From the NCBI GenBank assembly GCA_018881555.1, contig JACAXG010000268.1:40883-104882 (forward strand): 64,000 nt of DNA, given 5' to 3'. Under the pieces are notes generated by a model that saw only the letters and a list, made by a program, of their open reading frames with translations, searched no databases and was not told the origin of the DNA. Shown here one piece after another: positions 13,438 through 26,229 of this stretch. This DNA is from Amblyornis subalaris. Lineage: Eukaryota; Chordata; Aves; Passeriformes; Ptilonorhynchidae. Numbering within the stretch: position 1 is the stretch's first letter; each line of letters starts with the position of its first letter. Position numbers and translations under genes: made by a program.

Positions 13438-13460
13438 GGGGGGGGGGGGGGGGGGGGGGG
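13438..13460. repeat. G23 homopolymer
   Basis: Twenty-three uninterrupted G on the plus strand, which is the template strand for RUNX1, so the transcript would carry C23. It lies in intron 5, and is followed within about 100 bp by A-rich tracts. Confidence 0.95.
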
Positions 13461-13961
13461 AGGAATTAAAATATAAAAAGACATATTATATAGCAGCGGT
13501 TTCATCATTAAAGAGACCCATTAGGGCTTCAAAAAAAAAAAAAAAAAGAAAAAATAAAAATAAAGAGGAGGGGAGAAGCAAAGACAGATGAAAAGGACTT
13601 TTATCTGCCATTCTGGTTGGTCAGGAGCAAATGCTGCATTTGTCAGCAGAGCAGAGCTGGAAGTTCCTCAAGCCTTGGGCTCCTGACCCTGGAGGTGAAG
13701 GCCAACGTGTGGAGTCACACAAGGTGTGTAAAATACCTCATCCATTTGGATTATTTTAAGCTCCAGCAGGCTCAACCCAGGGCTCGCAGAGCCAAGAGCC
13801 AGAGCCTTCCAAATCCAGCCCAACGCTGCCATTTATTCCCAATTTCTGATCCTCCTCAGACAGCTCCTGCTTTTAAGGGAGTGCAGGAAGGCCAACTTTG
13901 ACCCCCTGCTACCTCCCCATCCTCTCCCACCTCTCCTGAATCCCACCTCTCCTGCCTGTCT

Positions 13962-14160
13962 CACAGAATCCCAGGATCCCTGAGGCTGGAAAAGCCCTCC
14001 CAGCCCATGGAGCCCAAGCTGTGCCTGATGCCCACCTTGTCCCCAGCCCAGAGCACTGAGTGCCACAGCCAGGCCTTCCTGGGACACCTCCCTGGGCATC
14101 CCATTTTAACATTTAACAACCTTTTCTGGGACAAAATTCCTCCTGATGTCCAAAATTCTC
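13962..14160 (-). repeat. CR1 LINE 3' end, second subfamily
   Basis: Begins CACAGAATCCCAGGATCCCT and continues with AAAAGCCCTCCCAGCCCATG. Just right of it, to about 14190, TGATGTCCAA-like words are repeated. Confidence 0.85.
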
Positions 14161-15539
14161 TCAGATGTCCAACACTCCCTCTGATGTCCAAGATGTCTCC
14201 ATACTCTGCACCCAAGTGAAACTCCCGGATGCCCCCACCTATCCCTGAACAGCCCCAGAGCATCCAGCTGAATTTTGAGATTTTTCAGCTTTCAGCCTCC
14301 TGCACGGAGCCTCTTCCATAGCCTGGGGGTACCAGGAGTGCCAAGATCTGTCCCATCCCTTGCGTTTGTGGAAATTCCACTCGCGTCCACGCACTCAGGG
14401 AAGAAAGATCGGCACCAACAGGCCCTTTTCTGCTGCTGTTTTCCTGCCTGTATTTTAATTTTGGGTGGGGAAACACTCAGAATCAACGCCAGGCCATCGT
14501 CACCTCAAGATGCAGTGGCTCTTCACCCTCCCTGTCCCCAGTCAGAAAAATCTCTTTAATAACCCTCCCATTCCCATGGCTGCAGCAGCACGAGGGAAGC
14601 GCAGAGCTGTGTCAGGAAAACCTAACAAACACGAGCAGTTCTGCCCCTTTAGCCACCCTGAAAGCGCAGGCAGGGCTTTGTGAGGGTGCCTGGTGTTTCG
14701 GTGAGGGTTCCCTTCTCCAGGATGAAAAGGAGCAGCAGGAAGCTGCTCTGGCTCTGCCGAGCCACCTCGACCACAAATTTTTTGTGGGAATTGCTCCAGC
14801 CCCCAGACGAAGGCCTCGGCACAGCCTTCCCCGAGGTGCTCCCGCTGCCCTCTTCCCCTCCAAGCGTCCCTGTAGTTTTTTTGACGAGGATCAATTAGCA
14901 CGGAAAAGAAAAGGTGACGTTTTTTTCCCCCCCCCTTGGCTCCCAGAGGCTGGAATAAACAGGACAAGCAGCCAGCTTGGCTAAACCACCGGGTTTGGGG
15001 GCTTTTTTTCTTTTTTACCTTATCCCTTTCCAAACGCTGCCAGAGTGAGGTCAGGAGGATTTTTTTTTACACGGAATATTACACGGGGAGGGCAGGGAAA
15101 ACATTGGCTCTTCCGAGACTTCTACAGGGAGGCAGCATGAAAGTGCTTCCCCTCTTAATGGCAGGGAAATGCAGTTTTATGGACTTCAGTAGACTGTGGA
15201 ACGCTCGGCTCTGGCCTGCAGCCAGATGTTGGGACTCTGGGTGTGGGAATGACAGGAGCAGAGCGCCTCGGCAGGCCCTGGGTTTGTCGGGAGTGGCTCT
15301 GGGATTCACGGGATTGGCCCCACAAGGGCGACAGCAGGTGCAGGAAAACGAACAGGTTTCCCTTTCCACCCTTTTAAATCCATTTGGGGAAGCACCATTA
15401 GATGCCTTTTGGGTTCAGAGGGGCAGAACTGGGTAAAGCTGAGGCTTAGGAAAGGCATTGCTCCTCTCATTTTGCCAGCTTAAATTTTTCTGGGAACCCA
15501 GGGCCATTTGACCAGCAAACGTTGCTGGAATGGATTAAT

Positions 15540-15618
15540 GGACATCCCTGTCCAGGGCACAGGGGTGGAACTGGATGATCTTTAAGGTCCCTTCCAAACA
15601 GAACCATCCTATGATTTT
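15540..15618 (+). repeat. CR1 LINE tail fragment
   Basis: About 80 bp with ACTGGATGATCTTTAAGGTC and a tail in CCTATGATTTTAT. Confidence 0.75.
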
Positions 15619-16314
15619 ATGGGGTTTTTTTTCCTCTTTTAATCATTGCTTGTTTCCCCTCGGTGTTATTTCTTGCCTTTTGTTATCTTCCTTTTCTTTC
15701 TTTATTTTTTAATCTCAATTATTGAACTGTTCTTATCTCAACCCACGGGGTTTTTTTCCCCAATTCCCCTCCCCATCCCACCAGGAAGGGTGGCAGGGTC
15801 AGGGTGGTTGAGCTGCTCCTGGGGTTAAACCACACCAGGGCAGTTTAATTCAGCTGAGCCTTTCTCCCTGAATTCCTCCCCTTCTCTCCTCTGCCCCCTC
15901 CTTTCCCCGTGTGGAAAAGGAGACTTTTCACACCCAAGAAGTGGATTATTCACAGGAAAACGCGGTGTCTGGCCAGGCTTTACCAAAGCAGGGAGGGAGT
16001 TTAAAGAAATTTGTCTGCTTTGGAAGCGCTTTGGACCCTGATCCAAGCATCTCCTCTTCTCAGGGCTGGTTGTATTCCTGGGTTTGGTTTGGCTCCAGCT
16101 CTAGAGGGGTAGAAAATCACCTACTTTTCATTGTGTCCAGTTCATAAAGTGCTGGACATCATTTTGTGCCCTGCAGCTAAAATTAATGCAATTATTTTGC
16201 ACAGTGATGAGAAGAAAATATACTCGTTCACATCATTCTAGGAAGTGACCACACTGTGCTTAGTGCAAAAAAATAATATATTCTTGTAAAAAAAATGAAT
16301 GTCCCAGCCATGGA

Positions 16315-16433
16315 ACATTCAAGGACAGGGCTTGGAGCAACCTGGGATAGTGGAAGGTGTCCCTGCCCATGGCAGGGGTGGAATGGGATGAGCTTGAAGG
16401 TCCCTCCCAACCCAACCCATTCTGGGATTCTAT
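16315..16433 (+). repeat. CR1 LINE tail fragment
   Basis: Plus-strand fragment with GCTTGGAGCAACCTGGGATA and the terminal CCAACCCATTCTGGGATTCT. Confidence 0.85.
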
Positions 16434-17548
16434 TAATTAAAATATAATGCTTCTATATTACTACCAACCTGGGAAATGCTTTAAAATCAACCATAATGCT
16501 CGCAAAAAACCCATATTTATTTTGCCAACAATGCCTAAACCAGCANTGTTTTCCTACGTGCCAGATATCCCAGATATAAAATCCTCTGCCCACCCTCTTT
16601 CCCTGATTTCCTCTCTGCGCATTACAAGGATCAGCTCCGTGTCAGAGCTCACCAACCTCTTCTACACGGCTAAAAATATAATCTAAANAGCCCCTAAAAA
16701 GAAGGAATGAGACACCCTGCAGGATATTTCCTGTCTCCTCAGTGCCAAATGTTATTGCTGTGGTGAGGACAAACAAAGCAGTCAGAGTTCCAAGGAGATT
16801 CATCAGCAATTACATTTTGGTTTTTGCTGGTTTTTTTTGAAGGACTGGACAGCAATTTCCAGCCAGAGGGAACATCGTGGCAGCCAGGAGATGGTGCCCA
16901 ATATTTTCAATATTTGCTGGAATCAGCAGCAGGATCAGTGCTGGTCACCAGATCCCACCTGGCTGCGGGCACGAGGAGCTGGGAAGGGTGGGAATGAGGC
17001 TGGGATATGCCACGACTCCACGATCAGGCTGATCCCAGAGAAGCTCTGGAACACTGGGAAGCCCTTCCAGGTGAATTGTCCTATCAGCTCCCTGGCAAAC
17101 CTCCCTGTCTGGAAAAATCTGCTCCTCACTGGGAGTAACCACAGACAAAATAGATGTTTAAGGTACCATCATTGCTGAGCATTTTGTTTTTCCACCAAGT
17201 GATCCAATTTTTCTGTCTGCAGTGACACCAACAAGATTTCCACAGCAGGTTCTTGCTCTCCCTATTTTACTTTGGGAAACCCCACGTGGCTTCTTGCACC
17301 CCCTTTGGGCATCTGGAATTTTTTCCCTATGTGTTTTAACAGTTGTTAAACAATATTTTGATGATGTTTTTTTTTCCTTGGCTCTTCTTTTTTAAATCGG
17401 TGCTTTTTTTTTAAAAAAAACCACACAGACATTACACAGCAAAATTCGCAAAAAGAGGGAATTCTGCTCCAGAACAAACCAGAGCAGCTGGGAGAGTCCA
17501 GATCAAGACCCTATTGCCTGATAAATGGTAGAAAATGAACTTCAGCTC

Positions 17549-17710
17549 ACAGAATCACAAGATTTTTAGGNTTTGAAGGGACCTCTGGAGACCAGCCAGT
17601 CCAAGCTGACTCACCTGGAGCAGGTGACACAGGAACACATCCAGGTGGGGCTGGAATATCTCCAGAGATGGAGACTCCAAGCCCTCCCTGGCTGCCCAAT
17701 TTCCTATTTT
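17549..17710 (-). repeat. Older CR1 LINE fragment
   Basis: Minus-strand tail starting ACAGAATCACAAGATTTTTA, with CATCCAGGTGGGGCTGGAAT and CTCCAGAGATGGAGACTCCA. This resembles a more general avian CR1 subfamily and is more diverged than the songbird-type copies. Confidence 0.7.
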
Positions 17711-18555
17711 CTGCCCTAATTTCGGGGTGGGAGCCCTTCTTATCACTGATACACTTCCCAGTTTTGTTGGGAGAGCTCCAACAGGGAACATTCCCAGGAA
17801 AAAGCACAAGTGGAGGCTGTGCTCTCCCTCACCCCAGTGACTGTGACACCACAGGGTCCTCCAGGCTGGGTCTTTCCAGCTCTTTCCCTCTTCCTGATGA
17901 ACACGGAAAACTCTTGGCTCTACCCTGAGGTCCCAGAGCCAGAAAAAGCAATCCTGACACATTTTTGAGGCAGGAAATTTTTCCTCCTCTTCCCCAGCTC
18001 TGCTGGTGAGGCCTGTGAGGTACAAACAGCAAGGCACAAACGTATTTCCGCTTCAACCACNATTATTTTGTGTAGATCCACCAAAACTTGGGCTGAATCC
18101 ATGTGTGCCCTCCTATTTCTGCTGTGGAAGTGCCNTCATTCCCTGGGCTCACCCCAGGAATGAGGTCACGGCACTGACGCAAAAGTCATGGAGCGTGAGG
18201 AGGTCGGAGGGAAGGGGTTGATGATGAAAGTTAAATCAGTTTGCAAAATGACAGCCTTTGCTTTCTTTTCTCTTTCCCCCGTCCCAGCTTTTAAACGTGG
18301 ACACTGTTTGAAAGGCTCCCAACCCAAGCACTGCACTGCCAAAAGCCTCTCTTGTTTCTTTAGGGTTTGCATCTTCCCACACGAACCACCCCGGGAATCC
18401 CCTCCAGCCATGCAGTGGGGGATTTGTATGGCAGAGTGTGGGTGCAGAGTGGGGCCCAACCAGCCCAGCACCAGCCCAGGGAGCAACCAAGCAAAAATAA
18501 AATTAAATACAGGCACAAAGAGACACCTCNGTCCAAGGAAAAGCTGCTGGAACAC

Positions 18556-18935
18556 AATCATGGAATCACAGGCTGTCCTGAGCGGGAAGGGATCCANAAG
18601 GATCATCCAGTCCAGCTCCAAGCCCTGCACAGACACCCCACCAATCCCAGCCTGTGCATCCCTGGNAGCGTTGTCCAAAGGCTCCTGGAGCTCTGGCAGC
18701 CTCGGGGCCNTGCCCATTCCCTGGGGAGCCTGTTCAGGGCCTCAGCACCCTCTGGGGGAAGAACCTTTTCCCGATATCCAACCTAAACCCTCCTCTGCTC
18801 CAGCTGGACAAGCCAAGTGCCCTCAGCCCCTCCAGACCCTTCACCACCTTTGCAGCCTCCCTTGGACACTCCCTGAGAGCTTTGGATCTTATACTGAGAA
18901 CCAAAACTGCCCCAGGACTCGAGGCATGAGAGCAG
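18556..18935 (-). repeat. CR1 LINE 3' end, another subfamily
   Basis: Starts ATCATGGAATCACAGGCTGT, continues with GGATCATCCAGTCCAGCTCC and TTCCCGATATCCAACCTAAA. It contains several N. About 380 bp; the right limit is approximate. Confidence 0.8.
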
Positions 18936-19764
18936 CCCTTGGGAGGAGGTTCTATTTCTTCTGGACACAGGGAACTTAATTAAGGCACCTTAATCCAATT
19001 TGTAAGCTTAAGCAAGGTGAAGCTGGACCCACTCCCTCAGTGTGAGCAGGAAAAGCGAGGGATGAGGACATTTGTCACCTCTGCAGTGACCCCAAACAGG
19101 ACAATGGTTGTACAAACATCAGGGTGCTGGAGGTCAGAGGAACTGCTCAGACAGGAACATTCCATCTTGGATATCTCCAGGCAGTGAAAGGTCCTCAGCA
19201 CTCAGCTCAGACAGGGCTGAACAAGGCACCTGCNACTTAAAGGTCAAGTCCTGTGGCTCAGTGTTTATGTAAAGCAGGGGAATTTGGCAGCACAAAATTA
19301 CATTTACTCCTCGTGGGCACTGACCACTCAGACCCTGGGGACTCACAGCTTTGCTCCTGGCCAGAAAAAGTTCCCTGGAACTAAAGACCTTCGATTTTAC
19401 CAACTCCAGTGATTGGTTTTGCCGCACGATCACCGAAAATCTCTCTTTTTCCACAGAAATGAGCTTGGCTATTTTAGTCTGCAGGTTCCTAAGCAGCCCC
19501 TCCCCTGGACCAATGCTCCAGTTGTGCTCCCAGTGAACCGGGAGCCCATAAACTCCCCGTGGTTCTGCCTGGGCTTTATTTGAGGTTTTGGAATATTTTT
19601 TTTTTTTTTTTTTTTTTTGGATTTCTTGATTTTCTCTGCAGCTGCGGGCAGATATAGTGAGCTACTGTGGAGCGTTTGGAAAGCAGGGCCTCTGAGAAGT
19701 TTCCAAACTGGATACAAGCAGGTTATTCTTCGCCTTGTTTTCCTTGGCCGGGCCGGAGCGGCGC

Positions 19765-19835
19765 GGGGTGAGTCAAACGGGATTAACTTTCGAGAGGGAA
19801 GTGGTGTGGTCAACCCGAACTGTTTGTGGTGAGAT
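19765..19835. promoter_or_regulatory. Candidate intronic enhancer: AP-1 plus two RUNX motifs
   Basis: Within 65 bp of unique, CpG-containing sequence there is TGAGTCA (19769-19775) and two TGTGGT words (19805-19810 and 19825-19830) exactly 20 bp apart. AP-1 with RUNX is a frequent pairing in blood-cell enhancers. Position is intron 5 of RUNX1. Activity is inference. Confidence 0.35.
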
Positions 19836-20309
19836 TGGGGGAAGATACGTGGGGCAGGTAATGAGGAACAGCCCGTGGAGGGCGGAGGGAGGAGGCGGGC
19901 AGAATCCTTAATAATGCAATCGACGCGGTCCCATAAACTTTTTACGCGCTGGGGGTGGTGACACAGCCCGGCTCTTCCGGACTGGGCACCCCGAGGAGNT
20001 GGCCTGGAGCTTGTGGTGCTTGATGGACTCACACCACAAACTCCGAGGAATAAAGGTCAGGCAGTATTAAAAAAAAGTAAAAGGAAAATGTATCAGTGTT
20101 TTGGTTACGACTGGTTGAATTCTTCCTGGTGTCTCCTCCCATTTTTATGCACTGTTCCCTTACCTGGTCCCTGACTAAAGAGGGCAGGGAAGATGTTTCC
20201 ATCCTTCCAGCTCTTTAGGATGTGTTTAAGTTGTTTATGAGCACATCCTGTCCTCGTAGGACAGACAATTCCTGCTCTTGTGATTCCGATGCAGAGCCGA
20301 GATGGCCCT

Positions 20310-20640
20310 CATGGAATCACTTTGGGTTGGAGGGGACCTTAAAGCCCATCCAGTNCCANCCCTGCCATGGGCAGGGACACCTTCCACTATCCCAGGCTGC
20401 TCCAAGCCCTGTCCAGCCTGGCCTTGGACACTTCCAGGGATCCAGGGNCAGCCACAGCTTCTCTGGGCAACCTGGGCCAGGGCCTCCCCACCCTCCCAGG
20501 GANCAATTCCATCTAATCCTAAAATCCCATCTAACCCTGNCCTCCTTCAGCTTAAAATTATTCCCCCTTGTCCCATCACTCCATCCCTTGTCCTAAGTCC
20601 CTCTCCAGCTCTCTTGGAGCCCCTTTAGGCACTGGAAGGA
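20310..20640 (-). repeat. CR1 LINE 3' end
   Basis: Minus-strand copy beginning TCATGGAATCACTTTGGGTT; the usual GAATGG of the tail is deleted. Several isolated N fall in it. Confidence 0.9.
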
Positions 20641-22003
20641 CCTAATTCTCTCCCAGGAATTNTCTCCCTCACACTTTGCACATTCCTCTCCCACAGGAAT
20701 GACACAGGAACAGCCTGACCAAGACTTGTCATTAACACCGACAGAAAANGCATTTCCTCATTGCAATTCCCGACTGCAGCAAAGAGCAGGAGCACAAATG
20801 GAGGTGCTCAGCACTCCATGAGGAGTGAAAATTCCCCTCTCCCTTCTCCCAGCCCTCTTAGGAGCTGAGGAAGAGGAGGCCCTCTCTTCCCACCTCCTGT
20901 GGGGAGCTGGGTGAAGGAATCAGGTCACAGAGGGGAGGAAAACTCTGAAGGAAAAGTTCTCATCTGCCAATCCTGAGGGACAGCGGGATTGATGCTCCAA
21001 CAGCCCAGATTTCCTAGGAAAACTCCTTCTAGGAAGGGTAAAGGCAAAATAAAACCACGCTAGACACCTCCACTGTGGGATTCCAACTCCAAATCCATCC
21101 TTTCCCAGCTCAAGCAAAGCCCCAGCAACTCCTCCAAATCTTTTGTTCACTCACATTTTCCTATCCCTATGGAAAACATTCCCTCCCCAGGAGATCTTGA
21201 TCTTGTTCAGTGATTTTAACAGCCACAGAATCTCTGCAGTGAGTGCAGCTGACAGGAGAAAGTCAAACCCAGTGACTGCTCAGGAAACATCTTCAGGAAT
21301 GATCTCCTGTCACTTAATTCTGGTTTTGTCACAGTTCAGAGCAATTCCCACTGATTTCAGCGGAGAGAGACCGAGGATGGTCACCAAAATGATCAGATTT
21401 AAAATCACATTAATTCAAGAGGGGCAAAAAAAGAGCTCTGTGGGATGAAGTGGCAGAGAAAAGGAGCTGAAATAATTTCTGCAGGACTGGAGCAGCCCTT
21501 TGAGTCGTTCCTGAACCACAGAGCAGCAGCTCTGGTTTCTTGTGTCTCTGCTCTCCTGCTTGTCCTGTCAACACCTCTGTGTATCCTTAAAAAAACAGCC
21601 AAATAACTCGGGAAGCAAACCTATAGGAGCTANTGCACTCCCAGAAANGCTGTGCTGTCACAAGGCTTCCTGTTCTACACATTTGACAATTTCATTGAAC
21701 TAAATAAATGACAAATTCCCTGCCTCACATCGCCCAGCGTCTGCNCTCCTGACTCAGCAGAGGGACTGAGAAATGCCAGGGAAAATCATCCCATCCCATC
21801 TTTTCCACAGAACCTCAAGGATGGGAGTATTGAACACCTACTGAGGCCCTGCCTATGGAGTAGGACGTAAAGGCTCCCCCCATCGCTGTTCTGCCAGGCA
21901 GTGCCAGGCATTCCCATAAATTTCATAATCCTTTGACTGGCAGCCAGTTGAAGTCCATAAAGTGCCAAAAGGGGCTCCAAGAAGGCTGGAGAGGGATTTT
22001 CAC

Positions 22004-22068
22004 CAGGACAAGGGGGAATGGCTTCCCACTGCCAGAGGGCAGGGTTAGATGGGATATAAGGAAGAAGA
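22004..22068 (+). repeat. CR1 LINE internal fragment
   Basis: About 65 bp matching the CR1 part GGACAAGGGGGAATGGCTTC to AGATGGGATATAAGG; the tail is missing. Confidence 0.75.
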
Positions 22069-22278
22069 ACAGCTCAGGAGTGGCTGGAACACTGCCGTGA
22101 AATGATCATGTTTCCAGTTCTATTTCCCGACCAAAGGCCTTGAAACCCAAATTCCTGTCCCTCCTTAACGAGATCATTTATCTGTTGGAATTCAGAGATT
22201 CACACTTTTTGTTCATAATTTAAAAAAAATGGGAGCATGTGTTGGAAAAGGGATGCCTTTCCTTTCTTACAGAATTTA

Positions 22279-22712
22279 TATCCTGGAATGGGTTGGGTTG
22301 GAGAGGACCTTAAAGGTCATCCAGTGCCACCCCTGACACCTTCCACTACGCCAGGCTGCTCCAAGCCCTGCCCAGCCTGGCCTTGGACACTTCCAGGGAT
22401 CCAGGGGCAGCCACAGCTTCTCTGGGCAACCTGTGCCGGGGCCTCCCCACCCTCACAGCCAAGAATTCCTTCCCAATATCCCATCTAACCCTGCCCTCTG
22501 GCAGTGGGAAGCCATTCCCTGTGTCCTGTCCCTCCATCCCTTGGGAATTGTCTCTCTCCGTGTTTCCTGGAGCTCCTTGAGGCACTGCAAGGCCACAGTG
22601 AGGTCACCCCAAAGCTTCTCCTCTCCAGGCTGAACAATCCCATCTCTCCCAGCCTTTCCTCCCAGCAGAGCTGCTCCATCCCTCTGCTCATCCTGGAGCC
22701 TCCTCTTCATGT
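22279..22712 (-). repeat. CR1 LINE 3' end
   Basis: Minus-strand copy of about 430 bp from GGAATGGGTTGGGTTGGAGA to the reversed CTGCTCATCCTGGAGCCTCC. A small deletion removes the CATGGGCAGGG part. Confidence 0.9.
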
Positions 22713-23557
22713 GTTTTCTCCTAAGTAACTGCCAGACCCTGTAATTCCAGGGGAATGGAAGGATCTGATAATTCACCACTGGTATTTATATGCTGGGTCT
22801 CTTCCATTAACAAAATGGTTCAGTTTTTTATGGTTTCTTAGTTGTTATTTGGTACAAGTCAGTCTCAGTTTCCAACAGATGAGGCACTTTCAGCAGAAAG
22901 TGAGCGAGAAATGAAGGCATTTCTTATTATTCCACCCTACTAGGATGAGGAGGCTTTTTTGGAGAACAGTTTGGCTTTTATTACTATTATATTAGGAAAA
23001 GGTTCTTGGGGATTTCCTAAAAGTGACCTAAAGCAGGGCAAGATTTCCTTCAGAACAGAACCAGCAGCTTTTCAGGCTTCATCTTGAGTTCTGCTCATCA
23101 ATATATTCCCTCTCTCCCCACTCCTCAGCATCCCACTCTTGGATATCAGGATGTCCAAAAAGTATTTGGGAAAACTACATATCCAAGAGGGAATAATCAC
23201 ATTTAATGCCCAGCTTAACTTTAGACCAAGGCTAAATCCACGCAGCCTTTTCCTTCTGCATCACTTTCAGGCACCTGGTCCATTAGTGAATTTTTCAGAG
23301 CTATGTAGGTTAAAGCAATTCAATGAGGAAAAACAGAAAGCAGCAGTCAAAAGAAGAAAAAAAGCCTAATTTTTCAGCAGATGTACACAGCAGGTCAAAT
23401 GGCCTAAGGGAAATATTTAATTTAAGGCTCCTACTATTTCTACCAAGTTTCCAAACCAAAAGTATTTTCATCAGGAGCACTACTCTTGATCTGGTTACTG
23501 CTAATGATTTTCCCCACGGACTTAGCTCATAAAAACATAAATTGCTTTATGAATCAT

Positions 23558-23635
23558 AGAATCAGAGAAGTTGGAGAAGAAAACGATGGGTTAGGTCATC
23601 CTGCCCTTCTCCCTGACAGTGCTGCAGGATTTCTT
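23558..23635 (-). repeat. Probable ancient CR1-like fragment
   Basis: The sequence AATCATAGAATCAGAGAAGT followed by GGTCATCCTGCCCTTCTCCC resembles the reversed end of old amniote CR1 copies. It is short and diverged, so the call is weak. Confidence 0.4.
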
Positions 23636-24081
23636 TTCATAAAAAAAAAAAAAAAAAACCCAAACCATTTTGAAAATAAGCATTTATACAGAAGTACAGG
23701 ATAAAAACGCTCAGTTCAAAAAGGGTTTTAAAAATCCATAATGAAAGCAGTGCAGGAAGAGCCAGATCCTTAAGTACCTTGGCTCTCTCTACGAGCTGGG
23801 ACAATTTGAGAAGTTTTGTCTGGGTAGGCACAGACAGGAATCCAATGGCAAAAAGAGGATAATGGTGGAAGTTCCACACATGGGAATTTATCACATTTTT
23901 AAGTGTTTATTTACACTTGCAAAGAGGCTGCTGGATAAAGACTTTGCCAGCCCAGTGACCCTAAGGAACAATGGGATGTGCAGGAAGACGATGCCCACAG
24001 GCCTTTGTGAGAGCAGAGGTGGCNCCGTGACAGTGTAGTTGTCACTTATTGTCACCCCCACACATCCCAGAGAGCCCCAAA

Positions 24082-24300
24082 GCCACAGAATCCCAGAAAG
24101 GCTGGAAGAGCCCTTCAGGATCATCCAGTGCCACCCCCGCACCACCAGCATCACCCCAAACCCTGTCCCCAAGGGCCACATCCAGACTGCTCCTGAGCAC
24201 TTCCAGAGGCAGTGACTCCACCTCCTCCCTCATTCCAAGGCCCGACCGCTCTTCCAGGGAAAAATTGTTTCTAATTTNCAACTGAGCCTCTCCTGATCCC
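24082..24300 (-). repeat. CR1 LINE 3' end, diverged
   Basis: Starts ACAGAATCCCAGAAAGGCTG, with AGGATCATCCAGTGCCACCC and CCCAAGGGCCACATCCAGAC. It is a subfamily with a different middle part from the common copies. Confidence 0.75.
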
Positions 24301-24837
24301 TCACACTCAGTGGAATCCAGGCTGTCTGAGAACCATCCTAAACATGAAGGAAATGGATCCAAAACTGTGGCTGGAGTTGGTTTTGGACCTCAGCACGTTT
24401 TTTCCTAGATCTCTGGGAGACAGCAGTATCCAATTTTGTTCCCACCATTGCCACAGATCTCTTGGGAATCAGGAGAAGACACATCTCGGCCTTTCTGGAA
24501 TTCCTTCAGCGCAAGTGAGTCATGGATCTGGGAGAATGAACATCCCCAAATATTGATTGCTGAAACTAGAACACTCTCATCCAGCGGTTTTTGGTTCCCA
24601 TCCCAATCCAAGAAGGGTGAGATCCCTCTAAACCCCTTCAGTCCAGAGCACGCCTGGTTTGACAGATCTCACCACAGATCCTGTGGGTGAGCCAGGCCAA
24701 TCCATATCCCCNTCACAGGAATTTAGGGAAGAGACACTGGACTGGTCGTGGCTGTGACTTGGAAATCTTGGTGAGAACCCAAACCTGAGGAGTTTGAAGG
24801 CAAATTAAAAACAAAGGNAGCAAAATACAATCATTGG

Positions 24838-25228
24838 ACAGGCTGGGAGAGCTTGGGGGGGCTCACCTGGGGAAGAGAAGGCTCCAGGGAGACCTCAGAG
24901 CCCCTTCCAGGACCTAACTGGGCTATAAAAAGGATGGAGAGGAACTTTTTATGCAGGCAGAAAGTGACAGGACAAGGGGGAATGGTTTTAAAGACAGAGA
25001 AAGGTTAGATGGAACATTGGGAAGGAATTGTTCCCTGGGAGGGTGGGGAGGCCCTGGCACAGGTTGCCCAGAGAAGCTGTGGCTGCCCCTGGATCCCTGG
25101 AAGTGTCCAAGGCCAGGTTGGACAGGGCTTGGAGCAGCCTGGGATAGTGGAAGGTGTCCCTGCCCATGGCAGGGCTGGCACTGGATGATCTTTAAGATCC
25201 CTTCCAACCCAACTCATTCCATGATTCC
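24838..25228 (+). repeat. CR1 LINE 3' end
   Basis: Plus-strand copy of about 390 bp from GGACAGGCTGGGAGAGCTTG to the tail CCAACTCATTCCATGATTCC. Confidence 0.9.
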
Positions 25229-25636
25229 AGGATCCCTTCCACNCCGTGTCAGGAATGACTCAGAAATTTAAAAGCTGCGAATTCCCACTGCGGGGGATTC
25301 CTGCTGTTGAGAGTCCCAACTTTCCTCCTGAGACGCCCTAAGCCCTCCCACCCCGTGCAGCTGATCTGCCTCCAACGAGTGACGTTCCTGACAAGGAAGC
25401 CTTTGCATACATTTGGGTCGGGAAGATCCGTGCNGCGCTTCCGTATGGATCCTATCTCCACTTCCCTCTTAAAATGCAGAATCTTATTAAACATTAACTC
25501 TCCTACCAACCGAAGGATTGATTTCAAACAGAAGGTTTGCCTGCAGGATGATTTTGTTCCTTATCCTTCCAGCAGATGCATATTCAAAGAACTGAAGTTT
25601 ATTTGTTGTGTGCAAACCGTGAGCACGCCCAGGTAA

Positions 25637-25650
25637 TTGCATATGCAAAT
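25637..25650. promoter_or_regulatory. POU-type palindrome with octamer
   Basis: TTGCATATGCAA (25637-25648) is a perfect 12-base palindrome and overlaps the octamer ATGCAAAT (25643-25650). The form resembles the MORE element bound by POU-factor dimers. It is in unique intron 5 sequence. Confidence 0.3.
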
Positions 25651-26229
25651 ATGGAATCTGCATAACAAATCTCTTTTTTTATGGGCACAGCTGCCTGCCT
25701 CACTGAGGGTATTTTTCAGGGACGACTCAACCACAATTAAAAAAAAAAAACAAAAAAAACCAACAAAACCAACAAACCAAAGAAATAAGAATGGATAAAT
25801 AAGAAGCCTTACCCTGACAGCAATGTTTGTCTAAAAGCCTGTCCTCAAATACAACAAAATATGGTCAGATTTTTCCACTGAACACGTGGATCATGAGGCA
25901 GCTCAGGCAAATGAAGGCTCCAGAAGCAAACATGAGTTTTCTAAACTATTTTATCTGAACTTTCAAACATTTCTTTCCTAGTCAAGCAGCCCTGGGCTGC
26001 GAGTCTCATTCCCTGGAGGGTGTTCGAGCCCTGCTGCTCTGTCCTCCCGGGACAATTCCACTTAAGCAGCATCCAGAACTTCTGCCAAGAGTGTGGGAGG
26101 GGTGCAAGAAACTAATCCCAAACCTCAATTTACATTTTGATAACAACATGCAAATGCCCCGTTCGGGTTNCTGACTGAGGCCAACGATTGCCTCTGGTGA
26201 CAGGAACAAGCTCTAGGATCCCAGCACAG

